A DNA stretch of 53,373 nucleotides from Streptococcus sp. (GCA_003521145.1 DOTL01000069.1:1-53373), one strand, 5' to 3'. Shown: positions 43,878 through 53,282, counted from the stretch's first letter. The notes: generated from the sequence alone by a model not told the origin. Numbers and translations are program-made.

Positions 43878-44593
43878 GCCACCACCTCTTTTCGACTAAT
43901 TCTCACAAGCTCACGAATCATTTGATTAAAGACCTTATATTTACGTTGAGCTAGACGATGTCCTTCACGGCGTTGGACATAGAGCTTGTGAATCGGAAAG
44001 AGCTCTGAAATCTCTCTAGAATGTCTAATACTGATAACATCCCTTTGCCCCATAACTACCCAAACAGGATAGGCAGCCTGATGTAGACGTTCCCTATCTA
44101 ATGGCAAGTCATGAAGCATAAGACCCGTTACCTGAGCCATGATATCCATTTTAGATGAAAATGGTGACAAGGCTTTTAAGCACAGATACTGTAGATAGAC
44201 CGCGAATCTTGAGCGTCTCGTCAACCCATTAAAGGTCATATTTCCCGCATTAAGTAAGAGTCCCGCAATCCGGTCAGGATAACGACTAGCATAAACCATA
44301 GCCAAATTAGCACCGTCACTATGACCGACAAATAAGGCCTTCTTTATATTCAAATATTGCAAAATTTCCTCCAAATCGGCAGCCATCTGTTCAAAGGTCA
44401 TCTTAACACTCTGACGACTGGACCTGCCTTGATTACGACTATCAATGAAAATTAAACGATAGTCTCGATACAGAATTCCTTGCTTACCAAAATAATTCCC
44501 TGACAAATTATTGCCATGCAAAAAAACAATTGGAAAGCCTTTACCGAGATCACGATAATAGATGATTTGACCATCTTTCACTTTGAATTCCAT
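43874..44593 (-). CDS. Alpha/beta hydrolase coupled to mprF
   Basis: 239 aa, no signal peptide. Oxyanion loop HGNNLSG (about 26-32), nucleophile elbow GHSDGAN with Ser92, and catalytic-type His in REGHRLAQ. A four-base overlap couples it to mprF. In other bacteria a hydrolase that removes the amino acid from aminoacyl-phosphatidylglycerol is encoded beside the synthase, so that role is plausible but unproven. Other ester or amide substrates are equally possible. Confidence 0.82.
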   Translation of the reverse strand: MEFKVKDGQIIYYRDLGKGFPIVFLHGNNLSGNYFGKQGILYRDYRLIFIDSRNQGRSSRQSVKMTFEQMAADLEEILQYLNIKKALFVGHSDGANLAMVYASRYPDRIAGLLLNAGNMTFNGLTRRSRFAVYLQYLCLKALSPFSSKMDIMAQVTGLMLHDLPLDRERLHQAAYPVWVVMGQRDVISIRHSREISELFPIHKLYVQRREGHRLAQRKYKVFNQMIRELVRISRKEVVA

Positions 44594-44707
44594 AATATTA
44601 CCTACCTTTTCACTAACGCATTCTTATACGATAATTAGTCTTATAAGGCATTGGGGCTGATGAATTGGACTTATCTCATTCCAAAACCATCCAACCCTCT
44701 TCACTCC

Positions 44708-44716
44708 ATTATAACA
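44708..44716 (-). promoter_or_regulatory. Promoter of the hydrolase-mprF unit
   Basis: Minus strand TGT TATAAT (hexamer 44708-44713), giving a leader of about 110 bases. The leader shows no clear riboswitch. Confidence 0.4.
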
Positions 44717-44788
44717 CTTCCACTAGGCAAGAGTCAGAATATTTGTCCATTTTCTGCAAAAAGAAAAAGCCTTTTCAGACTTCTCCTC

Positions 44789-44941
44789 TTATTGTTCGAA
44801 AGTTTTTTGAGCGATGAGTTTGTTATAGTTTTCTTCATCTTCTTGGTCATCACGGACAACCTTAGATACTGTAAATGATCCTTATGCCATCATGTTGAAA
44901 GATGTTGTGTTACGATACACTTTTTTCTTTACTTTGTTCAT
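44789..44941 (-). pseudogene. Tiny ORF of 50 codons interrupted by one stop
   Basis: From the ATG at 44941 the frame reads MNKVKKKVYRNTTSFNMMA, then TAA (44882-44884), then GSFTVSKVVRDDQEDEEN through to QKTFEQ and TAA at 44789. It has its own extended -10 (TGG TATAAT, hexamer 44972-44977) and a weak terminator behind it. The second half has biased, protein-like composition (acidic, then Lys/Gln). I do not recognise the family; it may be a recently broken small gene, or two micro-ORFs. Confidence 0.4.
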
Positions 44942-44971
44942 AAAGTTAGTCACATTTTATATACTAAGACT

Positions 44972-44980
44972 ATTATACCA
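44972..44980 (-). promoter_or_regulatory. Promoter of the tiny ORF
   Basis: Minus strand TGG TATAAT (hexamer 44972-44977), just upstream of the ATG at 44941. Confidence 0.4.
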
Positions 44981-45030
44981 ACAATGTAAGCCTTTCACAA
45001 CTCAGAACATGAAAAGGTTCTCATCATCCC

Positions 45031-46950
45031 TTAACTTTGCAATTGTTCTGATAGGTCACTCCACTCTTCCATCAGAGCTTCTTGATTGACTGATAAGTCA
45101 TCCAGCTCTTTTTGCAAGTCAGATAATTCCGCCACGTCATTCGTTTCAAGCATGGCAGCAGAGATTTCCTCCAAGCGTTCTTCAATAGACTCTAGCTCAT
45201 TTTCAATTTGCTCAATGCGTCGGCTTAGTTTACGCATCTCTTTTTGATTGGTTTTTTGAGCTTGATAATCACTAGCACCCGCTGAAGCTACTTGGACTTC
45301 CTCTGATACTTGATTTTCCTCTGCTTCAAGACGTGCTAACTCATCAAGCTCCGCCTTTTTCTCAAGGTAGTAATCGTAATCCCCAAGGTAAATGGTTGCC
45401 CCATCCTCCGAAATTTCCATCACTTTTGTTGCCACACGGTTGATAAAGTAACGGTCATGGCTAACAAATAGAAGCGTTCCATCAAAGTCAATGAGGGCAT
45501 TTTCCAAGACTTCCTTGCTATCAATATCCAAGTGGTTGGTCGGCTCATCCAGAATCAAGAAGTTATTGTTTTCCATGGATAATTTAGCTAGGAGTAGGCG
45601 AGCCTTCTCACCACCGGAAAGCATGGAAACAGACTTTTTGACATCATCACCTGAGAAGAGAAAGGCTCCCAGACGGTTACGAATCTCAACTTCTGGAGTT
45701 GTCGCAAAATTATTCCACAATTCATCAAGAACAGTGTTCGACGGTGTCAAGGCAGATTGGGTTTGATCATAATACCCCACTTCAACATTGGCACCATAGG
45801 TTGATGTTCCCTTGATAAAAGGCAATTTACCCACTACCGACTTAATAAAGGTTGTTTTCCCGATACCATTTGGACCAACAATGGCAATGGCATCCATCTT
45901 CTTAACATCCAGGGAAATAGGCTCTGAGAGAATCTCGTCGTCATAACCAATAGCAGCATTCCTAACTGTCAAGACCACATTCCCAGAGACCTTATCCGCA
46001 TGAAAAGTCATATTAGCCGACTTCTGGCCCTCCGTTGGCTTATCCAGACGTTCCATTTTCTCTAGCTGTTTGCGACGGGCTTGAGCACGCTTAGTCGTAG
46101 AGGCACGAACAATATTACGATTAACAAAGTCCTCTAACTTAGCAATTTCCTTTTGTTGTTTTTCGAAGTTCTTTGCTTCAGTGGCCAACTTTTCAGCCTT
46201 AAGGTCCATGAATTTTGAATAGTTTCCGACATAACGATCTAAACTATGTTTGGTCAAATCCAGGGTTACTGTCGCTACCTTATCCAAAAAATAACGGTCG
46301 TGACTGACAATGATTAGAGCTCCCTGATAATTGACCAGGTGATTCTCCAACCAGGCAATGGTTTCGATATCCAAGTGGTTAGTCGGTTCGTCTAATATCA
46401 AAAGCTCAGGCTTCTCAAGCAGCATTTTTGCTAAAACTAAGCGCGTGTTTTGCCCTCCAGAAAGAGCTGAAATGGGCATCTCCCACATGCTTTCATCAAA
46501 CTTAAACCCATTGAGAATGGCTCTGATATCAGATTCATAGGTAAAACCACCTCGCTGTCTGAAATCCTCAGAAAGGCAATCGTAGTCAGTCATTAACTTG
46601 TCCAAGTCTGACCCAGTCAACTCACCCATCCTCATTTCCATGTCACGAAGGCGTTTTTCGTCTGCACAAAGAGCTGCAAAAACATTTAACATTTCCGCAT
46701 AGATGGTATTGCTAGACTCAAAGCGACTATCCTGAGCTAAGTAAGACAGGTTCAAATCACGTTTTGTGTTGATTTCACCACTTGTCGGCGCTTCCTCTCC
46801 AACCAAGATTTTCAATAGGGTTGATTTCCCAGCACCGTTACGTCCAACAAGAGCAATGCGATCGCGTTCATCTACCTGAATATTAATATTATCAAAGAGC
46901 ACATCCCCTGAGAAAGAGCGCTCAATCTTGTTTCCTTGTAAAATAATCAT
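45031..46950 (-). CDS. ABC-F family ATP-binding protein (YdiF/Uup-like)
   Basis: 639 aa, two ATPase domains without membrane helices. Walker A motifs GRNGAGKST (about 36-44) and GPNGIGKTT (about 354-362); signatures LSGGQNTR and LSGGEKAR; Walker B followed by DEPTNHLD in both. The linker between domains and the C-terminal coiled coil (about 560-639) fit the YdiF/Uup group, which acts on ribosomes. Housekeeping role more likely than antibiotic resistance, though that is an inference. Confidence 0.9.
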   Translation of the reverse strand: MIILQGNKIERSFSGDVLFDNINIQVDERDRIALVGRNGAGKSTLLKILVGEEAPTSGEINTKRDLNLSYLAQDSRFESSNTIYAEMLNVFAALCADEKRLRDMEMRMGELTGSDLDKLMTDYDCLSEDFRQRGGFTYESDIRAILNGFKFDESMWEMPISALSGGQNTRLVLAKMLLEKPELLILDEPTNHLDIETIAWLENHLVNYQGALIIVSHDRYFLDKVATVTLDLTKHSLDRYVGNYSKFMDLKAEKLATEAKNFEKQQKEIAKLEDFVNRNIVRASTTKRAQARRKQLEKMERLDKPTEGQKSANMTFHADKVSGNVVLTVRNAAIGYDDEILSEPISLDVKKMDAIAIVGPNGIGKTTFIKSVVGKLPFIKGTSTYGANVEVGYYDQTQSALTPSNTVLDELWNNFATTPEVEIRNRLGAFLFSGDDVKKSVSMLSGGEKARLLLAKLSMENNNFLILDEPTNHLDIDSKEVLENALIDFDGTLLFVSHDRYFINRVATKVMEISEDGATIYLGDYDYYLEKKAELDELARLEAEENQVSEEVQVASAGASDYQAQKTNQKEMRKLSRRIEQIENELESIEERLEEISAAMLETNDVAELSDLQKELDDLSVNQEALMEEWSDLSEQLQS

Positions 46951-46959
46951 AACGTTTCA

Positions 46960-46968
46960 ATTATACCA
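46960..46968 (-). promoter_or_regulatory. Extended -10 promoter of the ABC-F gene
   Basis: Minus strand TGG TATAAT (hexamer 46960-46965), starting in the T-tail of the udk terminator. Confidence 0.55.
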
Positions 46969-46992
46969 AAAAAGCCAAGCTCCCGCTTAGGC
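46967..46992 (-). terminator. Terminator of udk
   Basis: Minus-strand stem GCCTAAGC/GCTTGGC (one bulged base), GGGA loop, six-T tail. The udk stop codon lies inside the stem. Confidence 0.8.
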
Positions 46993-47622
46993 TTTCTGAC
47001 TTTCTTTTAAAATGCTCGCTACCTTAGTATTAATCAAATCGATAGCAACAGTATTTGTGACACCTTCAGGAATCACCACATCTGCGTAGCGTTTCGTAGG
47101 TTCGATAAACTGGTGGTACATAGGTTTAACCACACTGATATATTGCTCAATGATACTATCCAAGCCACGGCCACGCTCTTCCATATCACGCTTGATACGA
47201 CGGATAATACGAATATCATCATCAGTATCTACAAAAAGCTTGATGTCCATCAAATCACGCAAGCGTTTATCCTCAAGTACCAAAATCCCTTCAACAATGA
47301 AAACATCCTGTGGCTCTTGACGATAATTCTTTTCACTACGAGTGTGTTGGGTGTAGTCATAAATCGGAATATCCACTGGACGCCCAGCAACCAGCTCATT
47401 GATGTGTTCAATCATAAGATCTGTATCGAAGGCAAAGGGATGGTCGTAGTTAGTTGACACACGCTCTTCAAAAGTCAAATGTGACTGATCCTTATAATAA
47501 GAATCATGCTCAATCATGGCAATTTTTTCATCTGGAAAATTTGATAGAATGGCACGAGAAACACTGGTCTTACCCCCACCAGAGCCACCCGTAACCCCAA
47601 TAATAATCGGTTTTTTAGGCAT
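46987..47622 (-). CDS. udk: Uridine kinase
   Basis: 211 aa. Phosphorylates uridine and cytidine for pyrimidine salvage. P-loop GVTGGSGGGKTSVSRAI at about residues 9-25, then DSYYKD, DHPFAFD and the lid region RRIKRDMEERGR. Length normal. It is read away from the plus-strand helicase gene; their promoters share the 90-base gap. Confidence 0.96.
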   Translation of the reverse strand: MPKKPIIIGVTGGSGGGKTSVSRAILSNFPDEKIAMIEHDSYYKDQSHLTFEERVSTNYDHPFAFDTDLMIEHINELVAGRPVDIPIYDYTQHTRSEKNYRQEPQDVFIVEGILVLEDKRLRDLMDIKLFVDTDDDIRIIRRIKRDMEERGRGLDSIIEQYISVVKPMYHQFIEPTKRYADVVIPEGVTNTVAIDLINTKVASILKESQKA

Positions 47623-47672
47623 GGTAAATTCCTATCTAATATAGTCTTTCCTATCTATTCTACACTAAATCA

Positions 47673-47681
47673 TGATATAAT
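47673..47681 (+). promoter_or_regulatory. Extended -10 promoter of the helicase gene
   Basis: TGA TATAAT on plus (hexamer 47676-47681), about 33 bases before the ATG at 47714. Confidence 0.5.
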
Positions 47682-47713
47682 AAAAGTAAATCCATATAGA
47701 AAATGAGACTTTT

Positions 47714-48796
47714 ATGTTTAAAAACTTTCCCGAACAATGGCAAGACCTCCTTAAAGAAAAAGGAATTACCACAGAGACTGCCATTCAAAAAGAACTCTTT
47801 GCACCAATTACTGAAGGAGACAATGTCCTAGGTATCAGTCCTACAGGAACAGGTAAGACTCTAGCCTACCTTCTCCCACTACTCCTCTCACTCAAGCCAA
47901 AAAAATCTCAGCAATTGCTTATTCTAGCACCTAATTCAGAGCTTTCTGGGCAGATTTTTGACGTGACTAAACAGTGGGCTGAGCCACTAGGACTCACTGC
48001 CCAACTCTTCCTTTCTGGCTCTAGTCAAAAACGACAAATTGAACGCTTGAAGAAAGGACCAGAAATTCTCATCGGAACACCTGGCCGTGTCTTTGAGCTG
48101 ATTAAACTCAAAAAGATCAAGATGATGAATGTCAACACCATCGTCCTCGATGAATTTGATGAGCTTCTCAGTGATAGCCAATACCACTTTGTAACCAAAA
48201 TCAGCCACCATGTTCCTCGTGACCATCAAATGATTTATATTTCAGCAACCAACAAAATTGATGATCAAGATCTTGTCGAAAATACCATCGTTTATGACCT
48301 ATCTGATCAAGAACTTGACACTATCAAACATTATTATATCAGTGTTGATAAACGCAACCGTGTCGAACTTCTCCGTAAGTTCTCCAATATCCCTGACTTC
48401 CGTGGCCTTGTCTTTTTTAACAGTCTATCTGACCTTGGGGCTACTGAAGAACGCCTCCAATTTAACGGGTCTTCAGCGGTATCATTAGCTAGTGACATCA
48501 ACGTCAAATTCCGTAAAGTTATCTTGGAAAAATTCAAGAATCATGTGATTTCACTCTTACTAGGTACTGACCTCTTGGCACGCGGCATCGATATTGAAAA
48601 TCTAGAGGTAGTCATTAACTTCGATATTCCTCGAGATCGAGAAGCCTATACTCACCGTGCAGGACGTACTGGTCGCATGGGAAATGAAGGTAGCGTCATT
48701 AGCTTTGTAACCCATCCAGAAGACCTCAAAAAACTTAAAAAATTCGCTAAAGTTTCAGAACTGGTTCTTAAAAATCAAGAACTTCACGAAAAATAA
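47714..48796 (+). CDS. DEAD-box family RNA helicase, short form
   Basis: 360 aa with both RecA-like domains and no extra RNA-binding tail. Motif I PTGTGKT, motif II DEFD in place of DEAD, motif III SAT, motif V ARGID and motif VI HRAGRTGR. ATP-dependent RNA unwinding, probably in ribosome assembly or mRNA decay in the cold. The DEFD variant is common to a short helicase group of streptococci. One of only three intact plus-strand genes. Confidence 0.9.
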   Translation: MFKNFPEQWQDLLKEKGITTETAIQKELFAPITEGDNVLGISPTGTGKTLAYLLPLLLSLKPKKSQQLLILAPNSELSGQIFDVTKQWAEPLGLTAQLFLSGSSQKRQIERLKKGPEILIGTPGRVFELIKLKKIKMMNVNTIVLDEFDELLSDSQYHFVTKISHHVPRDHQMIYISATNKIDDQDLVENTIVYDLSDQELDTIKHYYISVDKRNRVELLRKFSNIPDFRGLVFFNSLSDLGATEERLQFNGSSAVSLASDINVKFRKVILEKFKNHVISLLLGTDLLARGIDIENLEVVINFDIPRDREAYTHRAGRTGRMGNEGSVISFVTHPEDLKKLKKFAKVSELVLKNQELHEK

Positions 48797-48804
48797 GGCA
48801 CGAC

Positions 48805-48836
48805 AAAAGCACTTCAGTTTACTCTGAAGTGCTTTT
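48805..48836. terminator. Bidirectional terminator
   Basis: Perfect stem AAAAGCACTTCAG/CTGAAGTGCTTTT with a 6-base loop; serves the helicase on plus and the ATP-grasp gene on minus. Confidence 0.9.
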
Positions 48837-48848
48837 AACATATACAGA

Positions 48849-50012
48849 CTAGGCTTTTTTACCAAAGTCCTCAATCATTTGTTCCATTTCCTCACGACTT
48901 GGAGTTGTTGACATATAGAGGAAATCACCTTGCAACTCTACAAAAGCTGCAGGCATGATTTTCTTAACTTTAAATTGTTCACGATACTTATCAAAAAGTT
49001 CTTCTTCTGAATAAGCATAGTGAGAGTTTGCACGACGTGAAGTCGCCAAACAGTAAAGTGGCTCAAACTGAGAAGCTGGGAATGGTTCGCCAGCAACGAT
49101 ATCCGCATACCCCTTGTACAAATCGAAAGAGTGAGCATGGTTATACACATCGATTGTGAAACCACCTGCTGGACGGTTGTTATATTCAATAGCAATATAA
49201 TCATCACCATCACGGAAGAACTCAATATGGAAGAAACGTTCCTTCATACCAAATTCTTTGACAATTGCCTCATCATACTTACGTAACTTAGAATCCATAT
49301 CCTTAAGAACATAGTAAGAATTATCCATCTGGTAAATCATCAAGTCAAGTGGTGTGTGGGCATAATCAAAAGTTATCGAGAAGACAATATTACTATCATG
49401 ATCAATCAAACCATCGAAAGTACAGATTTCGCTTGAAGTTACAAATTTTTCAAAAAAATAAACTGTTTCATGATCCGACTCAGACTCAAAGTGATTGATA
49501 TCATCTTCTGTTTCAAGTTTGAAGGTTGCAAGTGCACCAACCCCATTATCTGGCTTAGCAATCATTGGAAGACCGATTTCTTTTACAGATTTATCCACAT
49601 CTTCATTAGTTTTAATGACAGCACCAGGTACAACTGGAACTCCTGATTTTTGGAAGAGTTGTTTCATTTCAGACTTTAATTTAGTCTTCTTAAGATCTTC
49701 TGTCTTAGCACCAAAAGCATTGAACTGTTCACGAAGAGCAGCATCCAACTCCAACCAGTATTCGTTATGAGATTCGATACGGTCGATTGGGCAATGTTTG
49801 TAGAAAAGAAAGGCTACGGCACGCTTAACTTCATCCAAGTTTTCCAAATTATCAACACGGAAACACTCGGTCAAAGCCTCTTTCAAAGGTTGATCTAACT
49901 GTTCATAAGGATCTTGACTGATACCAAGAACAGTGATGCCCTTATTAGCAAGTTCAACTGTAAACTGTTGGAAGTTTTGTGGATAGTATCGTGAAATAAC
50001 AAAATAATTCAT
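48849..50012 (-). CDS. ATP-grasp domain protein, carboxylate-amine ligase-like
   Basis: 387 aa. N-terminal pre-ATP-grasp domain (about 1-110), then ATP-grasp: PMIAKPDNGVGA (phosphate and adenine region), YFFEKFVTSSEICTFDG, FHIEFFRDGDDY and IEYNNRPAGGF with the metal-binding Glu and Asn. Such enzymes join an acid to an amine through an acyl phosphate. Substrates unknown. It follows two decayed esterases in the same orientation, 46 bases after the second, and appears to be the last gene of a three-gene unit. Confidence 0.82.
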   Translation of the reverse strand: MNYFVISRYYPQNFQQFTVELANKGITVLGISQDPYEQLDQPLKEALTECFRVDNLENLDEVKRAVAFLFYKHCPIDRIESHNEYWLELDAALREQFNAFGAKTEDLKKTKLKSEMKQLFQKSGVPVVPGAVIKTNEDVDKSVKEIGLPMIAKPDNGVGALATFKLETEDDINHFESESDHETVYFFEKFVTSSEICTFDGLIDHDSNIVFSITFDYAHTPLDLMIYQMDNSYYVLKDMDSKLRKYDEAIVKEFGMKERFFHIEFFRDGDDYIAIEYNNRPAGGFTIDVYNHAHSFDLYKGYADIVAGEPFPASQFEPLYCLATSRRANSHYAYSEEELFDKYREQFKVKKIMPAAFVELQGDFLYMSTTPSREEMEQMIEDFGKKA

Positions 50013-50058
50013 TAGTAATTCCTCTTTTATAGTTATATAGACAGGATAGACAAAGAAA

Positions 50059-50797
50059 TTATAGGTTCATATTGTCAAGGAAATAAGGCATTTGTTTACA
50101 CCACTATTCCCAATCGTGAGCGACATCATGCCTCACTCAGAGAACCAAGCTGGAATATTCTTTTGTTCAAAGGCTTCCTTAAGTTTATACTAAGAAGGGA
50201 GACCATCTTATTCCCAAAGCACCAAGAACCTGTACATACGATGATCTCAGCTTGACGGTAACGGTCGATAAACCAACCATCATTTTGGTTCCAGATATAA
50301 TCTGATGGGGAATTTTGGTAAATAGCTTCGTCCCCTCCAAACTCACCCACAAAGAAACGAGCATCGTAGACACCACTAAGGGCTACTACTTTATTGAAAA
50401 CATCAGGGTGTTGCAAGAAGAAATTAAGCGCATGGTATGCCCCCATTGAACAACCTGTTGTCATCATTGGATCAAACCAACCAGTTTTGTGTTTGATAAA
50501 TGGAATAGCTTCTTCAATAACATAACGTTCATAGCACGGTGCATTCAGCACGATTGTGTGGGGTTTTCCAATCATAAAGGCAGCTTTCATTATCCACACT
50601 TTAAAGCGTTAAGAATTGTACGCGTCCTTCTTCGATAAAACGTGCACAAGCATTAATCATACCAAGTCATAGTATTCGTTATGGCTACCACCTGATGAGG
50701 CAAAAACCACATCAGGGATACCAGCATGCCCGTAACGGTTAACATAGATTTCATGATTGACTTGACAACTCCAGTGGCTAAGATATTCGATATTCAT
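50059..50797 (-). pseudogene. Cytoplasmic esterase, second of a pair, decayed
   Basis: From the ATG at 50797 with AGGAAAAG upstream: MNIEYLSHWSCQVNHEIYVN and PDVVFASSGGSHNEYYD, then a one-base loss after about 42 codons, stops near 50608, and a further shift into the piece at 50126-50599, which holds the nucleophile elbow GCSMGAYHA. A last shift leads to FSE, a stop, and HDVAHDW ending near 50059. At least three frameshifts. The fold resembles short esterases of the COG4947 type. Confidence 0.75.
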
Positions 50798-50856
50798 ATT
50801 TATATTACTTTTCCTAAATTAAAATAATTTGCGTTAATAAAGACTAGTCCCACTTT

Positions 50857-51635
50857 TCAGCGAAAAAGCGAAGACAGTCTGATAAATTCTCGGCCCAAAG
50901 CTTCCTCATTGTGTTCAGCACCAGATTGAATGTGAATCTTGATATTTTCCAAATCAACCCCACGAGCTATCAAATCATGGTAATAGCTCAATGAAGAGTC
51001 AATGTAAGCCTGCTTAATGTTACCAGCCATCAAGGTCTATCAGCTTCCTCAGTACCTACATAAACATAAACACGTTGATCTGCGTCTAATTTTTGACGCG
51101 ACATGTAACGATCAAAGGCATCTTGATACAACCAGTTAGCTGAAGAAAATACCCGAAGACAACCAATCTGCTCCTTATAATCAAGCCCCATAAACTGTGT
51201 GATATTACCACCAAGGGATGAACCAATCATGGTTGTATGCTGACGGTCTGAGAGAGTACGATACTCCTTATCAATAAAGGGTTTAACCACATCCATGACA
51301 AACTCCGTATAATCTATTCCCTTGGCTCCTAACTGAACACCAGGGATATTAGATTCTTGGTACTTCTACGCAGAATACTCATTCATACGGCCAGGACCAT
51401 CATTATCGATGGCCACAACAATCATGCGCGAAATATCAGGATTACGCTTGATTGTTGGGATAATCTTCCAAGAATAGCCAGAAAATAACTCCTTACTATA
51501 AAGAACATTCTGACCATCATGGAAATACACGACAGGGTAAGAACGATCTGTATCCGTTTCATAGTTCTTAGGTATAAGAACACGCACACGAAGAAGTTTA
51601 CCAGTGTATGGCACCTCTAACTCATGGGTCTTCAT
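50857..51635 (-). pseudogene. Enterochelin-esterase-like hydrolase, first of a pair, decayed
   Basis: From the ATG at 51635 (frame open a little upstream): RSYPVVYFHDGQNVLYS, AIDNDGPGRMNEYSA, then TAG at 51366-51368. The same frame continues with HTTMIGSSLGGNITQFM (nucleophile elbow GSSLGG) and breaks again near 51030 by a frameshift after VGTEEAD. A shifted frame then reads a plausible C-terminus with SGAEHNEEALG (catalytic-type His) ending at 50857. One stop and one frameshift suggest fairly recent loss. Confidence 0.75.
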
Positions 51636-51719
51636 AACCAAGTAAAAATAAGATTTACTAATTATCAGAAAACTATCTATATTAGAAATTTAGTTCTATT
51701 ATGCCATATTTTAAAAGAA

Positions 51720-51746
51720 AAAGAGTCCCTATAATTGGGACTCTTT
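51720..51746 (-). terminator. gapN terminator
   Basis: Stem AAAGAGTCCC/GGGACTCTTT, short loop, minus-strand TTTTTC tail, about 30 bases past the gapN stop. Confidence 0.9.
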
Positions 51747-51777
51747 ACACTTTTTTAATGATTGAATAGCTAAACAC

Positions 51778-53211
51778 TCAGTAGTCTGAAATATCAAATA
51801 CTGTTGATTTCACACGAGTCATAGCTTCGATAGAGTACTTCACACCCTGAGTTCCGGCACCAGATCCTTTAACACCAAGGAATGGGAAGTTATCTGTACC
51901 ACGTTGTGTTTTGTTGTTGATGTGAACTGTACCAACTTCAAGTTGCTCAGCAATTGCAAATGCACGTGGGTAGTCTTGTGTGAAGACAGCACCTTGAAGT
52001 CCAAATTCAGATTCGTTAGAAATCTTGATTGCTTCTTCAACTGAAGATACACGGATGAATGGCAACACTGGACCAAATGGCTCTTCCCAAGCAAGACGCA
52101 TGTCAGTAGTTACATGGTCAAAGACAGCTGGGTAGATAAGGTTTCCTTCACGTTTCAATTCAGTTTTAGCAGTAGCACCTTGCTCAACTGCGTCATCAAT
52201 TAAACCTTGAACAAAATCAGCAGCTTTCGTATCGATAAGTGGTGTAACACTTGCACTTTCTTCAGGCATACCAACAGTGATATTACCGACCAAAGCTGTT
52301 ACTTTTTCTACCAATTCATCTGCAACACTATCCATTACAAGAACACGTTTGATAGCCGTACAACGTTGTCCTGAATAGTCAAAGGCACCAGCCACAATGT
52401 TTTTAGCAGTCAAGTCAAGATCAGCATCTTCAAGAACGATAGCAGCATCTTTACCACCAAGTTCAAGCATTACTGGACGCATTGCTGCCAAACGACCGAT
52501 ATTTTCACCGACTGGAGTCGAACCTGTAAAGTTGATAAAGTCAACTGCTTTGTGTTCAACGATGTAGTCACCAATAACTGAACCACGTCCTGTGATAGAG
52601 TTCAAGACACCAGCAGGGATACCAGCTTCAACAAACGCTTCTACCAAAAGAAGCCCTGAGATAGAACCTTGTGTTGGTGGTTTGAAGGCAACAACGTCAC
52701 CAGCAATCAAGGCAGGAGCAATTTTAGAACCAGCCAAGTTTACTGGGTAGTTAAATGGTGAGATAGCAAGGACAAGACCTACTGGTTCCCGACGAACAAC
52801 AGCAATTTTTTTCTTGCTACCAGCGTCAAATGCACCACCTTCAAGTACTTCACCTTCTAAACGCAAACCTTCTTCAGCTGCATAGTGGATGATTTCAGCA
52901 GTACGAACAACTTCACCGATTGCAGATTTCAAACCTTTAGAGATTTCTTTAGAAAGAACTTGACCGATTTTTTCTGCATCACGTTCCAAGATATCTGCTG
53001 CTTTATGAAGGTAAGCTGCACGTTCAGCATATGAAAGTGCGCGCCATGCTGGAAATGCTGCTTTAGCTGCTGCGTAGACTTCGTCTACTTCAGCTTGGCT
53101 CATCGCCGGAACTGATCCAAGTTCCTCACCGTTTGCAGGTGCGTAGATAGTAATTTTGTTTTCAGATGTTTTCCACTCACCATTGACATAGTTTTTGTAT
53201 TGTTTAGCCAA
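51778..53211 (-). CDS. gapN: NADP-dependent non-phosphorylating glyceraldehyde-3-phosphate dehydrogenase
   Basis: 477 aa. Oxidises glyceraldehyde-3-phosphate directly to 3-phosphoglycerate, giving NADPH in an organism with little other supply. Catalytic Cys284 (SGQRCTAIKR) and Glu250 (MLELGGKD) sit at the positions known for S. mutans GapN. The start is TTG at 53211, supported by GGAG about 8 bases upstream and the expected MAKQYKNYV N-terminus. Good promoter, with an insertion sequence end right behind it. Confidence 0.96.
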   Translation of the reverse strand: MAKQYKNYVNGEWKTSENKITIYAPANGEELGSVPAMSQAEVDEVYAAAKAAFPAWRALSYAERAAYLHKAADILERDAEKIGQVLSKEISKGLKSAIGEVVRTAEIIHYAAEEGLRLEGEVLEGGAFDAGSKKKIAVVRREPVGLVLAISPFNYPVNLAGSKIAPALIAGDVVAFKPPTQGSISGLLLVEAFVEAGIPAGVLNSITGRGSVIGDYIVEHKAVDFINFTGSTPVGENIGRLAAMRPVMLELGGKDAAIVLEDADLDLTAKNIVAGAFDYSGQRCTAIKRVLVMDSVADELVEKVTALVGNITVGMPEESASVTPLIDTKAADFVQGLIDDAVEQGATAKTELKREGNLIYPAVFDHVTTDMRLAWEEPFGPVLPFIRVSSVEEAIKISNESEFGLQGAVFTQDYPRAFAIAEQLEVGTVHINNKTQRGTDNFPFLGVKGSGAGTQGVKYSIEAMTRVKSTVFDISDY

Positions 53212-53243
53212 GATAGTAACTCCTTTTATCTATTATAAGACCT

Positions 53244-53272
53244 ATTTTATCATTTTTTTAGAAATAATCCAA
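53244..53272 (-). promoter_or_regulatory. gapN promoter
   Basis: Minus strand: -35 TTGGAT (53267-53272), 17 bases, -10 TAAAAT (53244-53249). The insertion sequence end begins about 11 bases upstream of the -35. Confidence 0.6.
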
Positions 53273-53282
53273 GATTTAAACG

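Noticed and set aside
45031..46950. ABC-F antibiotic resistance protein
   Set aside because: The short interdomain linker and C-terminal coiled coil match housekeeping YdiF/Uup proteins; there is no resistance context.
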